Shown one piece after another: positions 35,757-42,939 of a DNA stretch of 42,939 nt. Position numbers and translations under genes: made by a program. Every line of letters begins with the position of its first letter. Position 1 is the first letter of the stretch. The notes under the pieces are model-generated. The model was not told the origin of the DNA. It saw only the letters and a list, made by a program, of their open reading frames with translations, and did no database searches. This DNA is from Myxococcaceae bacterium. Lineage in GTDB: Bacteria; Myxococcota; Myxococcia; Myxococcales; Myxococcaceae. The DNA is taken from assembly GCA_017881265.1 (NCBI GenBank), contig JADGRA010000073.1:1-42939 (forward strand). Direction: 5' to 3'.

Positions 35757-36662
35757 ATGCAGACCTTACGGGACACGTGGATTGTCTTCGGCGCCGAGCT
35801 GCGCCGCGCACTGAAGAGCCCGCGGGTGCTGCTCGTCCTGCTGCTGTACGTGGCCTTCTCGGCCGGGGTGATGCTCGCCGCGGGCGCGCTGGCGCACCAG
35901 GCGCAGCTGCAGTTCGAGGCACAGGGCCAGGGCATGGAGGGACTGCAGTCGCCGAAGGCCGCCATGCTGGCCCTGCTCTTCGGTCAGGACCGAGGCCTGC
36001 TCGAGTCGCTGATGGCGCTTCCCTCGGTGCTCCTCGTCGTCTTCAAGCTCGGTTTGATTTTCCTGCCGGCCTACGTCGCGCTGCTGGGCTTCGACAGCGT
36101 CAGCGCCGAGCTCCAGACGCGCTCCTTGCGCTACCTGACGGTGCGGACCAGCCGGACCGCGCTCACCCTCGGCAAGGCCCTCGCCCTGGGTGCGGTGGTG
36201 GTGCTCCTCGTGACGGTGGTGCACCTGGGGGCCTTCGGCTACGCGCTGTCCACCGTCCCGGACTTCTCCCGCGCCGACGCCGCGCACGCCTGGCCCCGAC
36301 TGTGGGGGACCAGCGTCCTGGTGGGCCTGGCCATGGCCGCGCTGACCACGCTGTGTTCCACGCTCTCGCGCACCCCGGCCCTCAGCCTGACCCTCAACTT
36401 CGCCGTGCTGCTCGGCTTCTGGGCCGCCGGCACCCTGGGCAGCGGGGCGCGCGTCATGCGCCTGGTGCAGGAACAGGTGTCACACCAGACCGAGTCCATC
36501 GGCTGGCAGGAACGGGTCGGCCTGCTCGCCCCCTCCACCTGGTCGAGCGAGGTGCTGTACCCGGACCTCGGCCGGGCGCTGACGGGGGCCCTGGCGCTCC
36601 TCCTCTTCGCCTGCGTGTGCAGCGCGGGCGCGGTGGCCGTGCTGCGGGGACGGGACGTATGA
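35757..36662 (+). CDS. ABC-2 type exporter permease
   Basis: The 301-residue product starts MQTLRDTWIVFGAELRRALK. It contains about six membrane segments, among them VLLVLLLYVAFSAGVMLAAG, LLVVFKLGLIFLPAYVALLG, LALGAVVVLLVTVVHLGAFG and LALLLFACVCSAGAVAVL. This is the pattern of ABC-2 permeases, in which a large loop follows the first helix. The cargo is unknown. ATG 35757 fits the domain start; a GTG at 35733 is possible. It is coupled to the ATPase gene by an ATGA overlap. Confidence 0.82.
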   Translation: MQTLRDTWIVFGAELRRALKSPRVLLVLLLYVAFSAGVMLAAGALAHQAQLQFEAQGQGMEGLQSPKAAMLALLFGQDRGLLESLMALPSVLLVVFKLGLIFLPAYVALLGFDSVSAELQTRSLRYLTVRTSRTALTLGKALALGAVVVLLVTVVHLGAFGYALSTVPDFSRADAAHAWPRLWGTSVLVGLAMAALTTLCSTLSRTPALSLTLNFAVLLGFWAAGTLGSGARVMRLVQEQVSHQTESIGWQERVGLLAPSTWSSEVLYPDLGRALTGALALLLFACVCSAGAVAVLRGRDV

Positions 36663-37570
36663 GCGAGCCCGTTCTCGTCCTCGACCAGGCCAGCAAGCGC
36701 TTCGGGACCCGCCAAGCCCTGGACCGCCTCTCGGTGTCGGTGCCCCAGGGCACGGTGTGGGGGCTGATTGGGCCAAACGGCGCCGGCAAGTCCACCAGCT
36801 TCAGCCTGTTGTGCGGCTACCTCCGGCCGACGTCCGGGCGCGTGCGCGTCCTGGGACGCGACCCCCGCGTACCGGGCGGGCTGAAGGGCGTGGTGGGCGT
36901 GCTGCCGCAGGATGCCGCGCTGCCGGGCTACCTGCCCGTCGGCCCCCTGCTCACCTACCTCGGACAACTGTCCGGCCTGGAGCGCCCGGAGCGGGAAGCG
37001 CGCGTCGCGCTGGAGCGCGTGGGCCTGTCAGACGTCTGGGACGTACCGCCCGCTGCGCTCTCCCACGGCATGGGGCGGCGGGTGGGGCTGGCGCAAGCGC
37101 TGCTCGGAGACCCGCCGGTGGTGCTCCTGGACGAGCCGACCTCCGGCCTCGACCCGAAAGTGGCCGCCGAAGTCCGCGCGCTGGTGGCTCGCATGCGCGG
37201 CCGGGCCACCGTGCTGGTGAGTAGCCACAACCTGCCGGAACTGGAGGCGCTCTGCGATGGCGCCGCCATCCTCGACCACGGGCGGCTGCTTCAGGCGGGC
37301 AGCATGGCCGAGCTGACAGCGCGGTCCGCCGAGTTCCGCATCCAGGTGGCCCGTGGCGACATCCCGGTAGCGGCGCTCCGCGCGCTGTCCGGCGTGGGCG
37401 ATGTCACGCTGCGCCCCGACGGCCTCCTCATTGTGGTGCTGGACCCCAAGGCGGAGTCCCCGGACGCCGTCCTCAGCGCCACCTTGCGGCTGCTGCTGGA
37501 CGCGGGTGTCCAAGTCACCGGCGTCTCGCAGGGGCAGTCCCTGGAGAGTCGCGTCCTCGCGCTGACCTGA
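36659..37570 (+). CDS. ABC transporter ATP-binding protein
   Basis: The 303-residue product has Walker A LIGPNGAGKSTSFSLLCGYL, a Q-loop VLPQDAALPGYLP, a signature in the family position (ALSHGMGRRVGLAQALLG), Walker B PVVLLDEPTSGLD and H-loop VLVSSHNLPE. The signature is SHGMGRR, a mild variant of LSGGQ. A C-terminal accessory part (about 225-303) is typical of ABC-2 exporters of the DrrA/CcmA-like class. With the preceding permease it forms a two-gene exporter; the substrate cannot be told. Confidence 0.9.
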   Translation: MSEPVLVLDQASKRFGTRQALDRLSVSVPQGTVWGLIGPNGAGKSTSFSLLCGYLRPTSGRVRVLGRDPRVPGGLKGVVGVLPQDAALPGYLPVGPLLTYLGQLSGLERPEREARVALERVGLSDVWDVPPAALSHGMGRRVGLAQALLGDPPVVLLDEPTSGLDPKVAAEVRALVARMRGRATVLVSSHNLPELEALCDGAAILDHGRLLQAGSMAELTARSAEFRIQVARGDIPVAALRALSGVGDVTLRPDGLLIVVLDPKAESPDAVLSATLRLLLDAGVQVTGVSQGQSLESRVLALT

Positions 37571-37571
37571 A

Positions 37572-37585
37572 GGGGCCGGCGCCCC
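37572..37585. terminator. Hairpin between convergent ABC and PilZ genes
   Basis: GGGGC (37572-37576) pairs with GCCCC (37581-37585) around the loop CGGC, within the 26-bp gap between the two convergent stop codons. On the plus strand it is followed by CGCTTTCGG rather than a clear T run. It may act as a shared terminator for both genes. The position is suggestive; the stem is short. Confidence 0.35.
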
Positions 37586-37596
37586 CGCTTTCGGCC

Positions 37597-38583
37597 TCAG
37601 TCCGGGAAGAAGAGCGGCTCCCGCTGCTGGACGAAATTCTTGATTTGGTTCACCACGGCCGGGTCCAACTCGGTGAAGCGCACGCCGACGCCCGGGAAGA
37701 CGTCCGGCGTCTTGTCATTCACCTCGCGCGTCCAGCGCACCTCGCCCTTGACGGTGAGACGCGCCCCGGCGGGCAGGCTGAAGGTGACGTCCACCGGCGT
37801 GCCGGGGGGAAGCACATTCACCGTCGCGACGAAGAGGCCTCCCTCGGAGATGTTGGTGCTGAAGCCGGTGAAGAAGTTGGAGTCGCTGGACAGGTCCACC
37901 TGCGTCTGCATGGCCACCCGGGCGGCGACCCGCTTCAGCGCGACTTTTCCGATGGGCGCGCCTGGGACCGGCTGCGGGCTAATCGCCGGCTGCATGCCGG
38001 AAACGGGGCGCCGCACGGTGGGCGCCACGTCGACCTCCGCCTGCTGCACGGGAACGGGCGGGGGTGGCCGGGCAGCGGCCGCCGCGGCCGCCGCCGCGGC
38101 CTCGGCTGCGGCAGCGCGGGCCTTCGCCGCGGCCGCGGCGGCCGCAGTCCGGGCCCGGGAAAGTTCCTGCGCATCCGCGGCCAGGGTGCGCGAACGCTCG
38201 GCCAGCACCTCTCCGCAGGCGCGCAGCCCCGTCCGGATGGCCTCGGCCGACTTGCGCCGGAGCTCCAGCGCCTGGACGCGCGCGGCAAAGGCACGTTCGG
38301 TGTGGACGGCCATGGCCGGCACCGGCGCCGGCTCGCGCAGCCGCAGCAGCACCGCGGCGACCGCCGGGTCGGCCTCGAGCCCGCCTGCCTCCTCCTCGAG
38401 GGCACGCGCTCGGTCCGTGACGGCAGCGGCCTCGCGGGCGACGCGCTCGACCTCAGCGGCCAGCTGCTGCTCCGCCGTGCGCATCGCCTGTTCGGCGCGG
38501 GTGAGCTCCGCCTCGCGGTCCGTCGCGGAAGAAGGGGTGGAAGCGGCACCAGCGACAGAGGTCTCTCGGGCAAGGAAGGCCAT
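37597..38583 (-). CDS. PilZ-domain protein of the myxobacterial TIGR02266 type
   Basis: The 328-residue product has a long N-terminal coiled coil (about 20-165, with REAELTRAEQAMRTAEQQLA). An Ala-rich low-complexity linker (about 145-180) follows, then a C-terminal PilZ-type domain (about 210-325). The domain shows RVAARVAMQTQVDLSSDSNF, STNISEGGLFVATVNVLPPG and FPGVGVRFTEL. PilZ domains of the TIGR02266 group are abundant in myxobacteria and often lack a clear RxxxR c-di-GMP motif; here the pattern KRVAARV and NISEGG are seen, so nucleotide binding is uncertain. It is probably cytosolic. Confidence 0.84.
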   Translation of the reverse strand: MAFLARETSVAGAASTPSSATDREAELTRAEQAMRTAEQQLAAEVERVAREAAAVTDRARALEEEAGGLEADPAVAAVLLRLREPAPVPAMAVHTERAFAARVQALELRRKSAEAIRTGLRACGEVLAERSRTLAADAQELSRARTAAAAAAAKARAAAAEAAAAAAAAAARPPPPVPVQQAEVDVAPTVRRPVSGMQPAISPQPVPGAPIGKVALKRVAARVAMQTQVDLSSDSNFFTGFSTNISEGGLFVATVNVLPPGTPVDVTFSLPAGARLTVKGEVRWTREVNDKTPDVFPGVGVRFTELDPAVVNQIKNFVQQREPLFFPD

Positions 38584-38599
38584 CGTGCGGGAGCTTCCT

Positions 38600-38615
38600 T
38601 ACAACCCTGATGCCA
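38600..38615 (-). promoter_or_regulatory. Weak sigma54-like promoter upstream of the PilZ gene
   Basis: On the minus strand TGGCAT (38615-38610), five bases, then TTGTA (38604-38600) resembles the -24/-12 pattern TGGCAC-N5-TTGCA. The conserved GC of the -12 box is GT here, which usually weakens sigma54 binding. The start would be only a few bases before the PilZ ATG. It is noted as a candidate only. Confidence 0.2.
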
Positions 38616-38675
38616 CGCAGAAAGCCCAGCAATGGACATGGGTTAAGAGAACCTGCCCCGGGTCACCGCCGCCCG

Positions 38676-38918
38676 TTACGGCCGGACCGGGGCTACTTCG
38701 ACCCAGGCCTCGAAGAGTGTGCCTTGTGCCTTTAGCGACAGCAGCCGGTGCCCGGTCGCCGCGCACCAGGCGGGCAAGTCGGTGGTGAGTGCCGGGTCGG
38801 TGCCCAACAGCTGGACGCGCGTGCCCGGCGCGAGACTAAGGACCAGCTGGGCCAGCCGGACGATGGGCAGCGGACAGGGGAGGCCCTGCACGTCAAGGAC
38901 GGGGTGGGTGTGCGTCAC
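38676..38918 (-). CDS. tusA: TusA-family sulfurtransferase
   Basis: The 80-residue product has the TusA/SirA signature VLDVQGLPCPLPIVRLAQ, with the sulfur-carrying Cys15 in CPLP. The predicted beta-alpha fold of the family continues with GTRVQLLGTDPALTTDLPAW. TusA-type proteins pass persulfide sulfur to tRNA modification or cofactor pathways in the cytosol. It precedes the PilZ gene on the same strand and is divergent from the DsbA-like gene with 105 bp between the starts. The partner is unknown. Confidence 0.9.
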   Translation of the reverse strand: MTHTHPVLDVQGLPCPLPIVRLAQLVLSLAPGTRVQLLGTDPALTTDLPAWCAATGHRLLSLKAQGTLFEAWVEVAPVRP

Positions 38919-39023
38919 CGGAGCAGACGCCCCGCACGAGTTGCGACGCGTCGGGCCCGTCTGTTAACACGCCGGCGCTCTCTTTCCGCGCCTCTGTGAG
39001 AGTCTGCCGGAGCCCCTTTCTCC

Positions 39024-40400
39024 ATGAAATTCAGCGTCCTCGTCTCGCTCGTCGTTGGCCTCATCCTCGGGATTGTCGTCGGCCGGGCGACGTCGTCGCT
39101 GGGCCCAGGTTCCACCAAGCCCGACGCACGGGCTCAGGCCCCGGCCTCGCCCCGCCCGCCGCCGAAGAGCGACACCACCGTCTGGAAGATTCCGGTCGAA
39201 GGCTCGCCCATCTCTGGCGCTCCGGATGCGCTCGTGACGCTGGTCGAATTCTCCGACTACCAGTGTCCTTTCTGTAGCCGGGCCCACACCACCATCCAGC
39301 AGCTGCAGAAGGACTACGGCAACCGGCTGCGCGTGGTGATGAAGGAATTTCCGCTGACCACCATCCACCCCATGGCGCGCGGCGCCGCCCTCGGAGCGCT
39401 CGCCGCGGGCGCCCAGGGCAAGTACTGGGAGATGCACGACAAGCTCTTCGCCAACCAGCGGGCGCTCGACCCGGCCTCCATCGAGGGGTACGCGCGGGAG
39501 TTCGGCCTCGACCTGACGCGTTTCAAGGCGGACGTCGCCAATCCGCGGTACGCCGACATCATCGAGCGGGACACGGAGCTGGGCAGCGGGGTGGGCGTCA
39601 CTGGCACACCCGCCGTCTTCATCAACGGGCGGCGGCTGGCCGGTGGTGCCGCCCCCATCGAGAACTTCAAGGCCCTCATCGACGAGGAGATGGCCAAGGC
39701 CGAGGCCATGGTGCGCTCCGGCGTGCCCGCCTCCGAGGTGTATGCCCGCCTCATCGACAAGGGCCAGGCGCCTGGCGCTGGCGGCAAGCCGGTCCGCAAA
39801 GTTGACGCTCCGGCCGATGCCCCGGCCTTTGGCCCGGAATTCGCCAAGGTGACCATCATCGAGTGGAGCGACTTCCAGTGCCCCTACTGCAGCCGGGCCG
39901 CGCCCACAGTGGAGAAACTCCGGGACGCCTACGCCAGGGACGTCCGCGTCGTCTTTCGCAACCTTCCGCTGCCCATGCACCAAAATGCCCGCACCGCCGC
40001 GCAGGCGGCCATGGCCGCCCACGCGCAGGGCAAGTTCTGGCCCATGCACGACCAGCTGTTCGCCAACCAGGGGGCGCTGGACCACGACTCCCTGCTGCGC
40101 ACCGCCGAGAAGCTGGGTCTGGACATGAAGCGCTTCGTCAAGGACATGGACAGCGCTGAGGTGAAGGCCCGCATCGACGCGGACATGGCGGCGGCCGCGG
40201 CGGCCGACGTGCACGCCACCCCCAGCCTCTACGTCAACGGCCGCCTGTACGAGGGGGCTCCGCCCTGGGAGCAGCTGAAGGCGGACATCGACCGGGAGAT
40301 TGCCAAGGCCGACAAGCTACTGGCGCAGGGCGTGAAGCCTGAGGCCCTGTACGGCCGGCTGGTGGCGGACGCCCAGGCCCCGGCCACCGGGCGAAACTAG
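39024..40400 (+). CDS. Double DsbA-like thioredoxin-domain protein
   Basis: The 458-residue product begins with an anchor or signal segment (FSVLVSLVVGLILGIVVGRA) and a Pro/Ala linker. Two DsbA-like domains follow. The first carries FSDYQCPFCSRAHTT (Cys81, Cys84) and cis-Pro in GVTGTPAVFINGRRLAGG. The second carries WSDFQCPYCSRAAPT (Cys286, Cys289) and HATPSLYVNGRLYEG. The halves align over about 180 residues, so the gene arose by internal duplication. Both active sites are intact, suggesting two functional thiol-disulfide oxidase or isomerase sites per chain on the periplasmic side. Confidence 0.93.
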   Translation: MKFSVLVSLVVGLILGIVVGRATSSLGPGSTKPDARAQAPASPRPPPKSDTTVWKIPVEGSPISGAPDALVTLVEFSDYQCPFCSRAHTTIQQLQKDYGNRLRVVMKEFPLTTIHPMARGAALGALAAGAQGKYWEMHDKLFANQRALDPASIEGYAREFGLDLTRFKADVANPRYADIIERDTELGSGVGVTGTPAVFINGRRLAGGAAPIENFKALIDEEMAKAEAMVRSGVPASEVYARLIDKGQAPGAGGKPVRKVDAPADAPAFGPEFAKVTIIEWSDFQCPYCSRAAPTVEKLRDAYARDVRVVFRNLPLPMHQNARTAAQAAMAAHAQGKFWPMHDQLFANQGALDHDSLLRTAEKLGLDMKRFVKDMDSAEVKARIDADMAAAAAADVHATPSLYVNGRLYEGAPPWEQLKADIDREIAKADKLLAQGVKPEALYGRLVADAQAPATGRN

Positions 40401-40428
40401 CCCTTCCCCCCGGCCGGGTCTTGCCACT

Positions 40429-40441
40429 GCCCCCTTGGGGC
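40429..40441. terminator. Hairpin between convergent DsbA-like and ridA genes
   Basis: GCCCC (40429-40433) pairs with GGGGC (40437-40441) around a 3-nt CTT loop in the 43-bp gap between convergent stops. No strong T tract follows on either strand. It may end one or both transcripts. Confidence 0.3.
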
Positions 40442-40443
40442 CC

Positions 40444-40830
40444 CTACCCCACCGCGATGGCGTCGATTTCGACGCGCGCCCCTTTGGGAAGCGCCGACAC
40501 CTGCACCGTCGCTCGCGCCGGCGGGGCCGAGGCGAAGTAGCCACCGTACACCGCGTTCACGGCGGCGAAGTCCCCCAGGTCGACGAGGTAGATGGTGCAG
40601 CGGACGACGTCGGCGAAGCCGAGCGAGGCCGCCCGAAGCACGGCGCCCAGGTTTTCCATCACCCGGGCCGTCTGCGCGCCGATGTCTCCCGCCACCAGCT
40701 CCCCCGTCTTGGGGTCGAGCGGGATTTGTCCGGAGAGGAAGACCAGGCGCTCGCCCTGCGTCGAGACGCCCTGGGAGTACGGGCCAATGGCAGCGGGCGC
40801 GTCGGCGGTGCGGACCGGGACGTTGGGCAT
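40444..40830 (-). CDS. ridA: RidA family protein (enamine/imine deaminase)
   Basis: RidA hydrolyses reactive 2-aminoacrylate and related imines made by PLP enzymes. The 128-residue product has the family motifs AAIGPYSQGV, LSGQIPLDPKTGELV, QTARVMENLGAVLRAA and the end ARATVQVSALPKGARVEID with the catalytic Arg. The size is standard, and it is cytosolic. It lies 21 bp after the relA/spoT gene on the same strand and is likely its last operon member. Confidence 0.95.
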   Translation of the reverse strand: MPNVPVRTADAPAAIGPYSQGVSTQGERLVFLSGQIPLDPKTGELVAGDIGAQTARVMENLGAVLRAASLGFADVVRCTIYLVDLGDFAAVNAVYGGYFASAPPARATVQVSALPKGARVEIDAIAVG

Positions 40831-40851
40831 GCGGAGTCTCCTGTTGGGGGG

Positions 40852-42939
40852 CTAGACGCGCTCGACGGAGTGGACGCCATTCAGCCGTTCGATGGTCCGG
40901 ATGACGTCCGTCAGCTGCTTGAGGTCCGAGATGGTGACCTCGAAGGTATTGACGGCGCGCTCGTCGCCGGTGGCCCGGCAGTTCGCCTGGCTGATGTTGA
41001 CGCCCCGCTGGCTGAAGATGGAGGACATCTCGGCCAACAAGCCCGGGCGGTCCACCGTCAGCACCCGCAGCGTCACCGGCCGCTTGTAGTCGCCGTGGAC
41101 GTCCCAGGCCACGTCCACCCGGCGCTCGGGGTCGGTGGCGAGTGCGCGCTCGCACCCGACGGTGTGTACGGTGACGCCCCTACCCCGGGTGATGAAGCCG
41201 ACGATGGGGTCACCCGGCACCGGATTGCAGCACCGCCCGAAGCGCACCAGGACGTCATCCACCCCGCCAATCTGCACGCCGGTCTTGCTCCGGCTGCCCA
41301 CCAGCTTGCGGGCCATCTCCGTCACCCGGCCGAAGCCGGTCGAGACGGCCGTTGAGTCCGTGCCCGGGGCCGCTGCGCCATTGGCCGCTGCGGCGCGCTC
41401 GGTCCCCTCGGCGAGTTTCTCCGGCGGCAGCAGCTTCTGCAGCAGCTGCTGGGGGGCCACCTTGCCGTAGCCCAGGCCGACCAGGAGGTCGTCCTCGATG
41501 CGGTATCCGAGCTCCGCGGCAGGACCCTTCAGCTCACCGGACTTGAGCAGCTTTCCGAAGTTGAGACCGAAGCGGCGGAATTCCTTCTCCAGCAGTTCCT
41601 TGCCGAGCTGGAGGCTCTTCTCGCGCTGCTGCTGCTTGATGAAAGCGCGGATTTTTTGCTGCGCGCGGCTGGTCTTGACGAAGGTGAGCCAGTCCTTCGA
41701 CGGGTGCGCGCTGGGGCTGGTCAGCACCTCCACCGTGTCCCCATTCTTCAGCTTGTAGCGCAAGGGGACCATCTTCCCGCTCACCTTCGCCCCCACGCAG
41801 CGGCTGCCGACGTCGGAGTGAATGGCGAAGGCGAAGTCCACCGGTGTCGCCCCGCGAGGCAAGCTCTTCACGTCGCCTTTGGGTGTGAAGACGAAGACCT
41901 CGTCGGTGAACAGGTCCACCTTGACCGTGTCGAGAAACTCCTTGGGGTCCTTCAGGTCTTGCTGCCACTCCATCAGCTGCCGGAGCCAGGCGAACTTCTC
42001 GTCGTCGCCCGAGACCAGGCTCTTGCCCTCCTTGTAGGCCCAGTGCGCAGCGATGCCTTCCTCGGCGATGGTGTGCATCTCCTCGGTGCGGATTTGCACC
42101 TCCACCCGTTCCCCCAACGGGCCAATCACCGTGGTGTGCAGCGACTGGTACATGTTCGGCTTGGGGATGGCGATGAAGTCCTTGAAGCGCCCGGGCACAG
42201 GCTTCCACAGCTGGTGAATCATCCCCAGCGCCTCGTAGCAGTTGGGCACGGTGGGAAGCACAATCCGGAAGGCGATGATGTCCGGAATCTGGTCGACATC
42301 CACGCCCGTCGCGCGCACCTTCTTGTAGATGCTGTACAGGTGCTTGAAGCGCCCCTGGACCCGCCCGATGAGGCCCCGCTCCCGGAGCTTGTTCTCGATG
42401 AGGGCACAGGTGTCGTTGACGTAGCGCTCGCGCTCGTGCCGTCGCCGGTTCAGCTTCTCGGCGATGTCGGCGTAGTCGCTCGGACGCAGGTAGCGAAAGG
42501 CGAGGTCTTCCAGCTCGATTTTTATCCAGCTGATGCCCAGCCGGTTGGCCAGCGGCGCGTAGATGTCGAGCGTCTCCCGCGCGATGCGCTGCTGCTTCTC
42601 CTCGGACATGTGGTCCAGTGTCCGCATGTTGTGGGTACGGTCGGCGAGCTTGACTAGGATGACCCTGATGTCCTGGGCCATGGCAATAATCATCTTCCGG
42701 AAATTCTCCGCCTGGCGCTCTTCCTGGCTCAGCGTGGCCGAGGCGGAGAACTTGCCGAGCTTGGTCACCCCGTCGACGAGTTGCGCAACCTCCTTCCCGA
42801 AGAGCTCCTGCAACTCCTCGGGAGTCGCCAGCGTGTCCTCGATGGTGTCGTGGAGCAGCCCGGTGACGATGCTTGCTTCGTCGAGCTTGAGCTCGGCCAG
42901 GATGCCCGCCACCTCCAGCGGATGCACCAGGTAGGGCTC
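40852..42939 (-). CDS. RelA/SpoT bifunctional (p)ppGpp synthetase/hydrolase, 5' end cut
   Basis: This enzyme makes and breaks the stringent-response alarmone (p)ppGpp. The frame is open to the right edge (EPYLVHPLEVAGIL) and gives about 695 residues of the usual 740-760, so roughly 45-60 N-terminal residues are missing. The HD hydrolase domain (LLHDTIEDT) and the synthetase domain (DIIAFRIVL, NMYQSLHTTVIGP, EVQIRTEEMH) both look intact, so both activities are predicted. A TGS domain (FTPKGDVKSLPRGATPVDFA) and a helical domain follow, then a zinc-finger-like CCNPVPGD region. A C-terminal ACT domain (LAEMSSIFSQRGVNI) completes it. ridA follows. Confidence 0.95.
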   Translation of the reverse strand, partial: EPYLVHPLEVAGILAELKLDEASIVTGLLHDTIEDTLATPEELQELFGKEVAQLVDGVTKLGKFSASATLSQEERQAENFRKMIIAMAQDIRVILVKLADRTHNMRTLDHMSEEKQQRIARETLDIYAPLANRLGISWIKIELEDLAFRYLRPSDYADIAEKLNRRRHERERYVNDTCALIENKLRERGLIGRVQGRFKHLYSIYKKVRATGVDVDQIPDIIAFRIVLPTVPNCYEALGMIHQLWKPVPGRFKDFIAIPKPNMYQSLHTTVIGPLGERVEVQIRTEEMHTIAEEGIAAHWAYKEGKSLVSGDDEKFAWLRQLMEWQQDLKDPKEFLDTVKVDLFTDEVFVFTPKGDVKSLPRGATPVDFAFAIHSDVGSRCVGAKVSGKMVPLRYKLKNGDTVEVLTSPSAHPSKDWLTFVKTSRAQQKIRAFIKQQQREKSLQLGKELLEKEFRRFGLNFGKLLKSGELKGPAAELGYRIEDDLLVGLGYGKVAPQQLLQKLLPPEKLAEGTERAAAANGAAAPGTDSTAVSTGFGRVTEMARKLVGSRSKTGVQIGGVDDVLVRFGRCCNPVPGDPIVGFITRGRGVTVHTVGCERALATDPERRVDVAWDVHGDYKRPVTLRVLTVDRPGLLAEMSSIFSQRGVNISQANCRATGDERAVNTFEVTISDLKQLTDVIRTIERLNGVHSVERV

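Noticed and set aside
38064-38200. GC-rich repeat-like tract in the PilZ gene
   Set aside because: It encodes an Ala-rich linker; imperfect GCG/GCC repeats follow from codon use, not from an independent repeat element.
38919-39023. Possible promoter TTGCGA...TTAACA between tusA and the DsbA-like gene
   Set aside because: The -10 match is poor (about 2 of 6), so I did not call it.

Overview
This is a high-GC, gene-dense bacterial chromosome segment. It most likely comes from a myxobacterium (Myxococcota). The clues are a PilZ protein of the myxobacterial TIGR02266 type (37597-38583), a DUF4388/PATAN protein (33201-34337), many small Cys-rich lipoproteins and proteases, and an RlmI/HAD/ThiSGE/Ccm gene style familiar from that phylum. 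No tRNA, rRNA, CRISPR array, insertion sequence or phage gene was seen. Almost all genes are chromosomal housekeeping or envelope genes.

Layout. 1-2959 (minus) is the str operon, rpsL-rpsG-fusA, with a good sigma70-type promoter at 3047-3074; fusA runs off the left edge. 3325-4478 (minus) holds rimI and a SurA-N-like secreted chaperone that shares its start palindrome with the divergent dnaJ. 4477-12307 (plus) carries dnaJ, a Cys-rich lipoprotein, a 554-bp gap, YjbQ, a HEAT-repeat protein, argS and plsB. 12436-12966 (minus) is a thioredoxin-fold lipoprotein whose catalytic CxxC is encoded TGA-x-x-Cys, a likely selenoprotein. 13042-14669 (plus) has a CPBP-type membrane protease and a second Cys-rich lipoprotein. 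14765-20650 (minus) has a small OB-like protein, a subtilase, a decayed alpha/beta hydrolase, an RlmI-like methyltransferase, a HAD phosphatase and an unknown helical protein. 20741-21529 (plus) is an alpha/beta hydrolase and 21555-22568 (minus) an M19 dipeptidase. 22592-32955 (plus) is one long, tightly coupled run: ferritin-like protein, thiS, thiG, thiE, ccmABCDEFGHI, gph, and an EVE-domain gene interrupted by a TGA. 32870-33202 (minus) is a glutaredoxin, and 33201-34337 (plus) the DUF4388 protein. 34366-35688 (minus) is a penicillin-binding transpeptidase. 35757-37570 (plus) is an ABC-2 exporter. 37597-38918 (minus) has the PilZ protein and TusA. 39024-40400 (plus) is a tandem DsbA-like protein. 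40444-42939 (minus) is relA/spoT-ridA, with relA/spoT running off the right edge.

How the genes connect. The strongest theme is thiol redox and sulfur chemistry. The complete System I cytochrome c maturation operon (CcmA-I) includes a normal Cys-Gly-Pro-Cys CcmG thioredoxin. The window also holds a glutaredoxin, a double DsbA, TusA, ThiS, and the TGA-containing thioredoxin lipoprotein. Thiamine synthesis appears twice (ThiSGE and the YjbQ-type enzyme).

The most interesting signal is the in-frame TGA at 12784-12786. It sits exactly where thioredoxins have the first catalytic Cys and is followed, 16 nt later, by the loop of a perfect 7-bp hairpin that fits the bacterial SECIS pattern. A second in-frame TGA (32773-32775) in the EVE gene replaces a conserved Trp and looks more like a nonsense mutation, although the rest of the gene is intact. 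Other oddities are a ThiS that ends Gly-Gly-Gly-Ala instead of Gly-Gly, a thiE that appears to start with CTG, two divergent gene pairs that share a CATG start palindrome, and an alpha/beta hydrolase that has lost most of its catalytic triad.
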